Part shown: positions 1 through 8,303 of the stretch, one piece after another
Layout: the number at the start of each line of letters is the position of its first letter
How positions within the stretch are numbered: position 1 is the stretch's first letter
DNA from: Phycisphaerales bacterium
GTDB taxonomy: Bacteria > Planctomycetota > Phycisphaerae > Phycisphaerales > UBA1924
Assembly (NCBI GenBank): GCA_905339235.1
Contig: CAJPFG010000018.1
Coordinates: forward strand, 248,001-312,000
Length of the DNA stretch: 64,000 nt
Reading direction: 5' to 3'
Notes under the pieces: model-generated
Told to the model about the DNA's origin: nothing
The model's input: only the letters and a program-made list of their open reading frames with translations
Database searches by the model: none
Made by a program: the position numbers and the translations under genes

Positions 1-1427
1 ATGCGGACGTCGGAGAGGGGCTCGCCGGACTCGAGGACGCTGCGCATGCGGGATTCGATGGCTTCGCGGGCGGAGGCGGGGACCATCTCGGAGAAGCGGC
101 GGCCGAGGTGGTCGGCGGCGGGGCGGCCGTTGATGGCGGCGAGGCGTTCGTTGATGCGGACGTAGCGGAGGTCGCGGTCGAGCTGGGACATGCCGACGGG
201 CGCGGCGTTGTAGAGGGCTTCGAGCTCGCGGTAGCGGGCGAGGGCCTGTTCCTCGGCACGCTTGAGGTCGGTGATCTCGTGGGCGATGGCGAGGCGGGCG
301 TTCTGCTGGATGAATGGGACTTCCTGGGAGGAGAGCCGAACGAGGATGGAGCGGCCGTCCTTGGCGCGATGGAGGACCTCGCGGGCGAGGGTTCGCTGGG
401 CGGGGTTGGCGCGGACTTCGGCGATCCAGCGCTCGAGCCGCTCGCGATGCTCGGGGGGGCGGATGTCGAAGAGGGTCATGCGGAAGAACTCGTCGCGCGT
501 GAAGCCGTAGCACTCGAGGGCGGCGTCGTTGACGGCGAGGAAGCGGAGGGTGTGGGTGTCGTAGACCCACATGGGCTCGGGGTTTCGTTCGAAGAGGGCG
601 CGGTAGTAGTCCTCGCTGAGGCGGAGTTTCTGGATGGCGGCGGTGCGCTCGTGATCGAAGGAGGCCAGGCGCAGGGCCGCGGCGAGGTAGGCGGCGACCT
701 GCTCGGCGGTGCGGAGTTCCTGCTCGCTCCAGGCGCGGCGTGAGGGGGCGTCGAGCATGAGGGAGCCGGCGAGTTCGCCCCCGACGAGTAGTGGGGCCTC
801 GATGGCGGCGCGGACGGCGTGCTGGTCCCACCAGGTGGCGCCGCGGCCTTCGCGGGTTTCGGTCTGGATGTCGGCGGTGGAGCGGGTTTCGCCGGCGCGG
901 AGGGCGCGTCCCCAGGCGCCGGCCCAGGCGCAGGAGCGGAGGTCGTCGGGGGGGCCGGACTCGCCGGACGCGGCGACGAGGCGGGCATCGTCGCCGGCGG
1001 TGCGGATCCAGACGCGGGCGCGCAGGTCGGGGAAGAGGGTGTGGAGGTCGCGGACGGTCCGGGCGGCGAGTTCTGAGACGTCGGCGCCTTCGACCATGTC
1101 GGTGGAGAGGGCGTGGAGGAGTTCGAGTTTGGCGAGTTGCAGGGCGGCGGCGCACCCGGCGGCGGTGTGCTGCTCGACCTGGCGCTCGAGCTCGGCCTGG
1201 CGGGCGCGGAGGGCGGCTTCTCGCGAACGGGATCGCCGGGCGGCGATGAAGACCCAGAGCGCGGCGGCAAGGACGAGGGCGAGCGCGGCGAGGAGGGCGA
1301 GATTGTTTGCGGAGGGGGTGGGCGCGGGGGCCGCGGCGAGGGCGGTGGAGGGCGCGAGGCCGGTCCACAGCGCCGCCCACCGCAGGCGGCGCGGTCGTCG
1401 GACCTGATCGCCGCGAGACCTCGTCAT
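1..1427 (-). CDS. GAF/PAS membrane sensor protein (3' end missing)
   Basis: The frame opens with ATG at 1427 and runs without a stop to base 1, so only the first 475 residues are seen. Order: a weak signal-like N-terminus, one membrane helix (about 42-63, ALALVLAAALWVF), a short coiled linker, a GAF-like domain (about 105-255), a PAS domain starting near 274 (YYRALFERNPEPMWVYD) and a second PAS near 398 (LYNAAPVGMSQLDRDLRYV), which the window edge cuts. Proteins of this build usually end in a histidine kinase, GGDEF or phosphatase output domain; none is visible, so the output is unknown. No Shine-Dalgarno sequence precedes the start; a TATCCT box ends 6 nt before it, suggesting a leaderless transcript. 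Confidence 0.85.
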   Translation of the reverse strand, partial: MTRSRGDQVRRPRRLRWAALWTGLAPSTALAAAPAPTPSANNLALLAALALVLAAALWVFIAARRSRSREAALRARQAELERQVEQHTAAGCAAALQLAKLELLHALSTDMVEGADVSELAARTVRDLHTLFPDLRARVWIRTAGDDARLVAASGESGPPDDLRSCAWAGAWGRALRAGETRSTADIQTETREGRGATWWDQHAVRAAIEAPLLVGGELAGSLMLDAPSRRAWSEQELRTAEQVAAYLAAALRLASFDHERTAAIQKLRLSEDYYRALFERNPEPMWVYDTHTLRFLAVNDAALECYGFTRDEFFRMTLFDIRPPEHRERLERWIAEVRANPAQRTLAREVLHRAKDGRSILVRLSSQEVPFIQQNARLAIAHEITDLKRAEEQALARYRELEALYNAAPVGMSQLDRDLRYVRINERLAAINGRPAADHLGRRFSEMVPASAREAIESRMRSVLESGEPLSDVR

Positions 1428-1433
1428 AACAGG

Positions 1434-1439
1434 AGGATA
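1434..1439 (-). promoter_or_regulatory. -10-like TATCCT 6 nt before the sensor gene start
   Basis: Read on the minus strand, TATCCT is followed by CCTGTT and then the ATG at 1427. With no ribosome-binding site this spacing fits leaderless transcription. Inferred from sequence only. Confidence 0.4.
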
Positions 1440-1514
1440 CCCGAGGCGGGGGGGCGGGCCTAGGCCCTCATTGAAGTGATCGCGCAGGCTCGCGGACGCA
1501 CGGATCTGTGGAAA

Positions 1515-2033
1515 TCAGCCCGCGAGCGCGGCGGCCTCTTCGGCGGAGAGCCTGGAAGCCTTGACGATCAGGATGGGGGTCTGGGGAACGTCGCCCATGC
1601 CCTTGCGGGAGGTGGTGGGGGCGGACTCGATCTTGTCGCAGACGTCCATGCCGCGGACGACCTTGCCGAAAACGGCGTAGGCGGCGCCGTCGCGGGGATC
1701 GTCGAGGAAGGAGTTGTCCTTGACGTTGATGAAGAACTGTGAGGTGGCGGAATCGGCGACGGCGGTGCGGGCCATGGCGACAGAGCCGCGGGTGTTCTTA
1801 AGGCCGTTCTTCCACTCGTTCCTGATGGGGGCGTTGGTCTGCTTCTGGGAGAGGTCGGGGTTGAAGCCGCCGCCCTGGATCATGAAGCGGGGGATAACGC
1901 GGTGGAAGATGGTGCCGTCGTAGTGGCCGGCGGCGGCGTAGTCGAGGAAGTTCTTGACGCTGAGGGGGGCGCGTTCGTCATCGAGTTCGAGGACGATGTC
2001 GCCCATGCTCGTGGTGAGACGGACAAAGGACAT
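1515..2033 (-). CDS. Cyclophilin-type peptidyl-prolyl isomerase, cytoplasmic form
   Basis: A 172-residue single-domain cyclophilin, the usual length for a bacterial PpiB. It catalyses cis-trans isomerisation of X-Pro bonds during protein folding. Family landmarks are present: FHRVI with the catalytic Arg (R45), FMIQGG (50-55), SQFFIN and the AYAVFGKV block. There is no signal peptide, so it should be cytoplasmic. It lies 19 bp downstream of the exported cyclophilin gene on the same strand, so the two are probably co-transcribed as a cytoplasmic/exported pair. Confidence 0.92.
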   Translation of the reverse strand: MSFVRLTTSMGDIVLELDDERAPLSVKNFLDYAAAGHYDGTIFHRVIPRFMIQGGGFNPDLSQKQTNAPIRNEWKNGLKNTRGSVAMARTAVADSATSQFFINVKDNSFLDDPRDGAAYAVFGKVVRGMDVCDKIESAPTTSRKGMGDVPQTPILIVKASRLSAEEAAALAG

Positions 2034-2052
2034 GGGGGCGGCTCCGGGGGAG

Positions 2053-2784
2053 TTACTTCTTGTCGGGGGCGGGGGTGGAGGGCGAGAGTTTCTCGCGCAG
2101 TTTGGAGATTTCGTCGGGGGTGAGGCGCTTGGCCTCCTTGACCTCGACGGGGCTGGCGGGCTTGCTCATCTCGCCGCGGGCGTCGGGGCCGACCTTGGCG
2201 CGGCGGATGGCCTCGACGGTGTCCATGCCGTCCACGACGCGACCGAAGACGGCGTAGGCGGCGCCGTCGGACTGCTTCTGATCGAGGTTGGCGTTGTTCT
2301 CGACGTTGATGAAGAACTGGCTGGTGCCCGAGTCGGGCTGGCCGCCGATGCGGGCCATAGAGATGCTGCCGCGGACGTTTTTGAGGCCGTTCTGCCACTC
2401 GTTCTTGACGCCGGGGTCGGTGGGCTTCTGCTTGCCGTCGGTGCCGAAGCCGCCGCCCTGGATCATGAAGTTGGCGATGACGCGGTGAAAGACGGTGCCG
2501 TTGTAGTGGCCCTTGTCTACATAGGAGAGGAAGTTCTTGACGGTGAGGGGGGCTTTTTCCTGGTTGAGTTCGAGCACGATGTCGCCGGCGGAGGTCTTGA
2601 AGGTCACGTAGACGAGCGCCTCTACGGCGGGAGCCGGGGGCTTTTCGTCGGGCTGTTTGGCGGGTTGGGCTGGCTGGGCGGGTTCCTTGGGCTTCTCGGT
2701 GGGCTTGGCGGGTTGGGCGAAAGCGCCGAGCGAGATCGAGGCGAGGGTGAATCCGGCTATCAGCAGTCGCGTGGGGGTGCGCAT
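2053..2784 (-). CDS. Exported cyclophilin-type peptidyl-prolyl isomerase
   Basis: 243 residues from ATG 2784, chosen because AAAGGAG lies just upstream and the protein then begins with a clean signal peptide (MRTPTRLLIAGFTLASISLGAFAQ-type, cut after AFAQ). The same frame continues upstream to 2997, but that extension has no coding character. A Pro/Lys-rich linker follows, then a cyclophilin domain with FHRVIANFMIQGG and SQFFINVENN, and a charged tail. It likely folds proteins in the periplasm or cell envelope. It shares its upstream region with the divergent thioredoxin-like gene, another exported folding or redox factor. Confidence 0.9.
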   Translation of the reverse strand: MRTPTRLLIAGFTLASISLGAFAQPAKPTEKPKEPAQPAQPAKQPDEKPPAPAVEALVYVTFKTSAGDIVLELNQEKAPLTVKNFLSYVDKGHYNGTVFHRVIANFMIQGGGFGTDGKQKPTDPGVKNEWQNGLKNVRGSISMARIGGQPDSGTSQFFINVENNANLDQKQSDGAAYAVFGRVVDGMDTVEAIRRAKVGPDARGEMSKPASPVEVKEAKRLTPDEISKLREKLSPSTPAPDKK

Positions 2785-2986
2785 GCGGGCTCCTTTGGTT
2801 AGTGTGGCGGATGGTAGGTGGCCGCGAGACCGACGTGGGGCGGGATGAGCGTGGAGGCTGGCCGCGCTCGGCCCTGCCGGGGGGACTCGGCCTGAACCGA
2901 CCGATGCGTGGCACGCTTGGCGCGGGGTGGGGGGCTTGAGGGGTCGTTTGACGGTACAGTGAAGGACCCAAACGAAGGAGGCTGGC

Positions 2987-3961
2987 ATGACCCGCATGAT
3001 GACTGTCGCGCTTGCGTTGGTTTCGGGGACCGTGGCGTTGGCTCAGAACTCGGTTCCGGCAGAGGTCGTGCAGCCCGCGCCCTCGAACGCGCCGGCGCAG
3101 GAGCCGGTGAAGGCGGTGTATGACGAGAAGGCGGATGTGAAGGCGGATGTGAGCGCGGCGTTGGCGCGGGCGGCGAAGGACAACAAGCGGGTGCTGATCC
3201 AGTGGGGCGGGAACTGGTGCGGGTGGTGCATCATGCTGGACAAGATCTGCACCACGGATCCGGAGATCAAGAAGACGCTGGGCTACGAGTACGAGGTGGT
3301 GCACGTGGACATCGGGCGGTTTGACAAGAACACGGACCTTGTGGCGCAGTACGGAGCGGATATCAAGTCGGGGGTGCCGTATCTGACGGTGCTGGGGGCG
3401 GATGGGAAGGTGGTGAAGAACCAGGAGACGGGTTCGCTGGAGGTGGAGAAAGGAGCGGTGAAGGACGGGATCGGGCATGACCGCGCGAAGGTGCTGGTCT
3501 TTTTGCAGGAGTCCGCGGCGATGCCGAGGGCGGAGGATGTATTGGCGCGGGCGAAGAGCGAGGCGGCGCGGGAAGGGAAGGTCGTGTTCTTGCACTTTGG
3601 GGCGCCGTGGTGCGGGTGGTGCCACCGCTTGGAGAACTGGATGGCGCGGCCGGAGATCGCGGCGGTGCTGGGCAAGGAGTTCGTGGACTGCAAGATCGAC
3701 GAGGACCGGATGGTGGGCGGGAAGGATCTTGAGAAGAAGTTCAACCCCAAGGGCGGGGGGATTCCCTGGATCGCGTTCGTGGATGGGGAAGGGAAGGTGC
3801 TGGCGACGAGCGATGAGCCGGGGAAGGGGAACATCGGGTTCCCGGCGCAGCCGAACGAGATCGCGCACTTCGAGGCGATGCTGAAGCAGGTGAAGAAGCA
3901 CCTGACGGATTCGGATGTGGCCGGGCTGGTGGAGAGTTTGAAGGCGGCGAATAAGAAGTAG
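2987..3961 (+). CDS. Exported protein with two thioredoxin-like domains
   Basis: 324 residues with a signal peptide (cut near VALAQ) and a good AAGGAGG site before ATG 2987. Two thioredoxin-fold domains follow in tandem. Each has a WCGWC active site (GGNWCGWC in the first, GAPWCGWC in the second) and a later cis-proline segment (GVPYLTVL and GIPWIAFV). CGWC differs from the CGPC of classical thioredoxin. The likely role is thiol-disulfide exchange or metal-thiol handling outside the cytoplasm. Two intact active sites in one chain could pass electrons between domains. A GGTACAGT box about 30 nt upstream is a possible -10 element. Substrate unknown. Confidence 0.85.
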   Translation: MTRMMTVALALVSGTVALAQNSVPAEVVQPAPSNAPAQEPVKAVYDEKADVKADVSAALARAAKDNKRVLIQWGGNWCGWCIMLDKICTTDPEIKKTLGYEYEVVHVDIGRFDKNTDLVAQYGADIKSGVPYLTVLGADGKVVKNQETGSLEVEKGAVKDGIGHDRAKVLVFLQESAAMPRAEDVLARAKSEAAREGKVVFLHFGAPWCGWCHRLENWMARPEIAAVLGKEFVDCKIDEDRMVGGKDLEKKFNPKGGGIPWIAFVDGEGKVLATSDEPGKGNIGFPAQPNEIAHFEAMLKQVKKHLTDSDVAGLVESLKAANKK

Positions 3962-3977
3962 GGAGGATGGAACTAGA

Positions 3978-4613
3978 ATGGCGGGTCTCGTGGGCGCCGA
4001 CGGGGATAGCGAAGACCCTGCCATGTCGAATCCGGCTGAAATACAGGGAGCGTGGAGGCTTGGGTGGACCTTGGATGTCCATACCACGTCAAGCGAGTTT
4101 CTGGGTTACGACGAGAACGGGCGTGCGCAGTTTCAGACGATCCGGTCGCCGCTGGGCGAGTTGGTGTTCCAGTTGAAGTATCGTGGGCAGGCGCAGGCTG
4201 CGGCCCAGATTGGCGAGGCGATGGTCGCGTTCGTCCGGGAACGCCCGAATGCGCTGGCTCGCATTGATGTGGTTGTTCCGATGCCGGCGTCCACGATCCG
4301 GCCGGCGCAGCCGGTTTTGGAGATTGCGACGCAGATGGGGACGAGGCTGGGGAAGCCGGTTCTTGCGGACGCCATACGCAAAGTGCGGGAGACTCCCGGC
4401 CTGAAGGACGTGCACGACACGGAAAAGCGGCGGGAGTTGCTGGATGGCGCGTTCGAGGTTGATCGATCCCGCGTGATCGGGAAAGGGATTCTGCTGGTCG
4501 ATGATCTGTACCGCTCGGGCGCGACCGCGAATGCTGTAACGGTCTCGTTGATCGGCGCGGGCGCCTCGCGCGTGTACTTCCTTGCCGTGACCCGCACAAG
4601 GAGCAACGCGTGA
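3978..4613 (+). CDS. ComF-like phosphoribosyltransferase
   Basis: 211 residues. A type I phosphoribosyltransferase fold is shown by the PRPP-binding loop LLVDDLYRSGATA (172-184). ComF-type features are LKYRG (67-71) and VPMPAS...R...P (100-112). The N-terminal zinc-ribbon of classical ComF is absent. The start is uncertain: ATG 3978 has GGGAGG 11 nt away, and an alternative is ATG 4023. Its last bases overlap the GTG of the next gene (GTGA), so it is translationally coupled to a SLOG-fold protein. ComF proteins act in DNA uptake; this one lacks the usual neighbours, so a nucleotide-handling role with its partner seems likelier. Substrate unknown. Confidence 0.8.
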   Translation: MAGLVGADGDSEDPAMSNPAEIQGAWRLGWTLDVHTTSSEFLGYDENGRAQFQTIRSPLGELVFQLKYRGQAQAAAQIGEAMVAFVRERPNALARIDVVVPMPASTIRPAQPVLEIATQMGTRLGKPVLADAIRKVRETPGLKDVHDTEKRRELLDGAFEVDRSRVIGKGILLVDDLYRSGATANAVTVSLIGAGASRVYFLAVTRTRSNA

Positions 4614-5134
4614 CATCGGTGTTCATTGGAGGCTCGAGGCGGCTTGGCGGCGTCAATACCGATGTGGGCCATCGGCTCGACAACATCATCCAGAAGGGCT
4701 TGCACGTGCTGATCGGGGACGCGGGCGGGTTTGATCGCGCGGCGCAGGCATACCTGGCGGAGCGGGGGTACCGGGCGGTGACGGTGTACTGCACGGCCGG
4801 AGTGTGCAGGAACAACGTGGGGGATTGGCCGCTGCGGGCTGTTGCGTACGAAGGGAGGGATCGCGGGCTTGCCTTCTACACGGCCAAGGACGATGCGATG
4901 CTCCGGGATGCGGATTTCGGGCTGTTCGCGTGGGATGGAAAGAGCAAGGGGACGCTCAGGAATATCGAGGAGATGTCCGTGCGCGGAAAGGCGTGCGCGG
5001 TCTTCATCGCTCCGCTCCAGCGGTTTGAGACAGTCCGGACGGCCGCCGACGTTGCGGCGCTGTCACGGGACACCATGAGCGGCCGGCCAGGCTCGATCGA
5101 GCTGTTTTCGGATACATGGAGAGCGACGGGTTGA
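4610..5134 (+). CDS. SLOG (Rossmann-like) nucleotide-binding protein
   Basis: 174 residues from GTG 4610, which overlaps the TGA of the phosphoribosyltransferase gene. The layout fits the SLOG superfamily (LOG, DprA, TRPM-type nucleotide sensors): GGSRRL at 7-12, a GDAGGFD glycine loop near 36-42, a later DADFGLFAWDGKSKGTLRNI block and a CAVFI strand. Members bind or cleave nucleotide derivatives, and some act in conflict or stress responses. No signal peptide or membrane segment. I cannot tell a hydrolase from a sensor. The family call rests on motif layout, not on a close match I recognise. Confidence 0.65.
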   Translation: MTSVFIGGSRRLGGVNTDVGHRLDNIIQKGLHVLIGDAGGFDRAAQAYLAERGYRAVTVYCTAGVCRNNVGDWPLRAVAYEGRDRGLAFYTAKDDAMLRDADFGLFAWDGKSKGTLRNIEEMSVRGKACAVFIAPLQRFETVRTAADVAALSRDTMSGRPGSIELFSDTWRATG

Positions 5135-5201
5135 GACCGGATGCCGGCCCGCACCCGGTTGATCGCAGCCGTGGGCCGAACACTTTGAGAGGAACCAGAA
5201 G

Positions 5202-7904
5202 ATGCGTCGATCCGCGATGTTCGTTGCGACCGTGTGGCTGCTTGCCGGAACGGGCGCCCTGGCCCAGGACGTCAAGTTCGAGAAGTACCAACTCAACAAC
5301 GGCATGACCGTGATCCTTCACGAGGATCATGCGCTGCCTGTGGTGGCGATCAACACGTGGTACCGGGTGGGGAGCAAGGACGAGCCGCCGGGGCGGTCGG
5401 GGTTTGCGCACCTGTTCGAGCACCTGATGTTCATGGGGACGCAGCGCGTGCCGGGGAACCAGTTCGATGTGCTGATGGAGACGGGAGGGGGATCGAACAA
5501 CGCGAGCACGTCGTTTGACCGGACGAACTACTTCTCGACGGGCCCGGCGTCGCTGCTGCCGACGCTGCTGTGGCTGGACGCGGACCGGCTGGAAGACCTG
5601 GCCCGGACGATGACGCAGGAAAAACTCGACAAGCAGCGGGACGTGGTGCGCAACGAGCGGCGGCAGTCGATCGAAAACCAGCCGTACGGCAAGGCCGAGT
5701 TGATGATCACGGAGGTGATGTTCCCGGGAAGTCACCCGTACCACTTCGAGGTGATCGGGAGCCACCAGGACCTGGAGGCGGCGCAGGTGCAGGACGTGGT
5801 GGACTTCTTCACGACGTTCTACGTGCCCAACAACGCGTCGCTGGTGGTGGCCGGTGATTTCAAGAGCGAGGAGATCCGGCCGCTGGTGGACACGCTCTTC
5901 GGGACGTTGCCGAAGGGCGCGGCTCCGATGCACAAGAGCGCCGAGCCGGTGAAACTGGGGAAGGTGGTGCGGCTGGCGACGGTGGACCAGGTGCAGTTGC
6001 CGAAAATCGCGATGTGCTATCACAGCCCCTCGCAGATGGCCGAGGGCGATGCGGAGATGGACCTCGTGGGCGCGGTACTCAGCCAGGGAAAGACCAGCCG
6101 GCTGTACAAGCGCCTCGTGCTCGAAGAGAAACTCGCCAGCGACGTGAGTTCGTACCAGAGTTCCGCCCTGCTCCAGTCGGTCTTCCGGGTGGACGTCATC
6201 GCGGCGGAGGGCGCCGATCTCAACCGGATCGAGGCGGTGGTGGACGAGGAACTGGCGCGGCTGCTGGAAAAGGGCGTCACGAGCGAGGAACTGGAGCAGC
6301 GCAAGGCCACGATCGAACTCGGCAAGGTGTCGCAGTTGCAATCCGTGCTGGCCAAGGCCGACAAGTTGAACGAGTATTTGTTCTACTGGGGCGATCCCAA
6401 CGGCTTCAAGCGCGACCTGGACCGGTACCGCAACGCAACGCCGGAAAGGGTGCACGCCTGGGCAAAGAAGGTGATCACGCAGGATTCGAGGCTGATCGCG
6501 CGGGTGCTGCCGGCCGAGCCGGAGCGGGCGGAATCGCCGCGGGATGCGCGGCCCACCGACCTGGCCAAGGGCGCCTTCTCGCCGCCAAACCCGGAGGTGT
6601 TTTCGCTCCCCAACGGGGTCAGCGTGCAGTTGTGGAACAAGCCGGAGTTGCCCATCGTGTCGATGCAGGTGCTCTTCACCCCGGGCGGTCCGCTCGACAC
6701 GCCGAAATCCGCGGGGCTGTCGCTCCTGGCGGCGAAGATGCTCACGGAAGGGGCCGGCGATTACTCGGCGGAGCAGTTTTCAGATGCCGTGCAGGGCCTT
6801 GGGGCCACGCTGAACGTGGGGAGCGGCACGGAGGCCGCGGCGGCCAACCTGACGGTCGTCAAGCGCAACTTCGCGAAGGCCGTGGACCTGATGAGGTTGG
6901 CGCTGCGGGAACCGACGTTCGCCGAGAAAGACTGGGAGCGAGTGACGCGGCTGCACCTCGATGCACTGAAGCAACAGGACGACCAGCCGACGATCGTGGC
7001 GGGGCGCGTGGGTCAGCGCGTGCTGTTCGGGGACGCGAGCCCGTACGCCTGGCCGGCGTCCGGCACCAAGGCGACGGTGAGCGAGATCAGGCTGGAAGAT
7101 GGCAAGGCGCGGTACCGGAGCCTGTTCGCGCCGGCGAGCGCGACCGTGCTGATCGCGGGGGACGTGACCAGGTCGGAGGCGGAGCAGGCATTGACGGCGC
7201 TGTTCCAGGGCTGGACCGGCGGCACGCCGCGGGCGAAGATGACGCCCATCGAGGTCACGACCTCGGACTCCCTGCGCGTGGTGCTGGTGCATCGGGCGAG
7301 GGCCGTGCAGACCGTGGTCCGGTTCCTGGCGCCGGGCGTTCGCGCGGCGGATGAGCGGCGGGTTCCGTATCACCTGCTGGACACGATGTTGGGCGGGACG
7401 TTCACGAGCCGGCTGAACCAGAACCTGCGCGAGGACAAGGGGTACACGTACGGGGCGCGGGCGGGGTTCAGCATGCAGCCGAGCACGGGGTGGTTCGTGG
7501 CGTCGTCGAGCGTGCGGGCGGACGCGACGGGCGCGTCGCTCAAGGAGTTCCTGAGCGAGTTCAACCGGATCCGGGCGGGAGACATCTCGCCCGACGAAGC
7601 CTCGAAGGCGCGTGAGTCGATCCGCACGGACACGATCCAGGCGTTCGAGGGGGTGGGCGGGATTGTGGGGGCGGCGGGCGACCTGGTGGAGTCCGGGCTG
7701 CCGTTCTCGTCGATCGGCGCGGACATGACGGCGATGGAGAAGTTCGACGCGGCGGGTCTGAACGCGATGACGAAGGAGGCGTTCCAGATCGAGAAGGGCG
7801 TGCTGGTGCTGATGGGCGACCGGGACGTGATCCTGCCGCAGTTGAAGGGCCTGGGGCTACCCGAGCCGGTGGAATACACGATCGAGGGCGAGCCGGTGAA
7901 ATAG
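5202..7904 (+). CDS. Exported M16 (insulinase/pitrilysin-like) metalloprotease
   Basis: 900 residues with a signal peptide (cut near GALAQ) and GAGAGG-type spacing (GAGAGG AACCAGAAG) before ATG 5202. The chain holds two M16 halves. The first carries the inverted zinc motif HLFEH (H70, E73, H74) and a downstream Glu ligand (E152, in RNERRQ). The second half (from about 465, VFSLPNGVSVQLW) keeps the fold but lacks HxxEH. This is the usual active/inactive pairing that forms a closed chamber for peptide degradation. It likely degrades peptides in the periplasm. The stop lies 6 bp from the end of the convergent vapC-like gene. Confidence 0.92.
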   Translation: MRRSAMFVATVWLLAGTGALAQDVKFEKYQLNNGMTVILHEDHALPVVAINTWYRVGSKDEPPGRSGFAHLFEHLMFMGTQRVPGNQFDVLMETGGGSNNASTSFDRTNYFSTGPASLLPTLLWLDADRLEDLARTMTQEKLDKQRDVVRNERRQSIENQPYGKAELMITEVMFPGSHPYHFEVIGSHQDLEAAQVQDVVDFFTTFYVPNNASLVVAGDFKSEEIRPLVDTLFGTLPKGAAPMHKSAEPVKLGKVVRLATVDQVQLPKIAMCYHSPSQMAEGDAEMDLVGAVLSQGKTSRLYKRLVLEEKLASDVSSYQSSALLQSVFRVDVIAAEGADLNRIEAVVDEELARLLEKGVTSEELEQRKATIELGKVSQLQSVLAKADKLNEYLFYWGDPNGFKRDLDRYRNATPERVHAWAKKVITQDSRLIARVLPAEPERAESPRDARPTDLAKGAFSPPNPEVFSLPNGVSVQLWNKPELPIVSMQVLFTPGGPLDTPKSAGLSLLAAKMLTEGAGDYSAEQFSDAVQGLGATLNVGSGTEAAAANLTVVKRNFAKAVDLMRLALREPTFAEKDWERVTRLHLDALKQQDDQPTIVAGRVGQRVLFGDASPYAWPASGTKATVSEIRLEDGKARYRSLFAPASATVLIAGDVTRSEAEQALTALFQGWTGGTPRAKMTPIEVTTSDSLRVVLVHRARAVQTVVRFLAPGVRAADERRVPYHLLDTMLGGTFTSRLNQNLREDKGYTYGARAGFSMQPSTGWFVASSSVRADATGASLKEFLSEFNRIRAGDISPDEASKARESIRTDTIQAFEGVGGIVGAAGDLVESGLPFSSIGADMTAMEKFDAAGLNAMTKEAFQIEKGVLVLMGDRDVILPQLKGLGLPEPVEYTIEGEPVK

Positions 7905-7910
7905 GGAGAA

Positions 7911-8303
7911 TCAGAGCGTCGAGAGCTTGGACCCGCGTCGTGGGACTTCGAAAGCCGATCCTGCGGTGACTCGCCGAGCCTGATCCATGATCAGGGGCCA
8001 CTTCTCGATCAGCCATCGAACCTGCTCCCAGCCATCTACGTTCGTGAACCCGTCTGCCATGAAGAAGGTCGTGAGTTTGGCGGCACGCCAGATCTCGCGC
8101 TCCTGAGGGCGTTTCCGAATGCGCTGATCTCCGGAGATGATGATCCAACCCGGTTCGCGGGCGAGTTGAGGAATCCAATCAGTGTCTGCTATCGCCTCCG
8201 GGAATCTGTCTCGGAGGGCTACGGCCTCATGCTCGGGTCGGATGAGTTCGTGAATGGCGCGAGCGAGTTTCGCAGAAATGCAGTTGTCGAAAAAGATCTT
8301 CAT
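7911..8303 (-). CDS. VapC45-like PIN-domain toxin
   Basis: 130 residues from ATG 8303 (MKIFFDN). The frame is open to 8366, but the start is set by the ATGA overlap with the antitoxin gene. N-terminal FFDNCIS supplies a PIN-type acidic residue; later come DWIPQLAREPGWIIISGDQRI and the FFMADGF segment typical of the VapC45-type PIN-like family. The expected activity is an RNase. Size and gene order (antitoxin first) match the VapBC45 pair of mycobacteria. Catalytic activity cannot be judged from sequence alone. Confidence 0.8.
   Translation of the reverse strand: MKIFFDNCISAKLARAIHELIRPEHEAVALRDRFPEAIADTDWIPQLAREPGWIIISGDQRIRKRPQEREIWRAAKLTTFFMADGFTNVDGWEQVRWLIEKWPLIMDQARRVTAGSAFEVPRRGSKLSTL

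Noticed and set aside
476..1270. Minus-strand open frame of 264 codons inside the sensor gene
   Set aside because: Its product is Pro/Ser/Ala-rich low complexity; the GAF/PAS frame of the same strand explains the region.
1880..4087. A 735-codon open frame on the minus strand
   Set aside because: It runs through three recognisable genes in other frames, and its product is an Arg/Pro-rich string with no domain: a by-product of high GC content.
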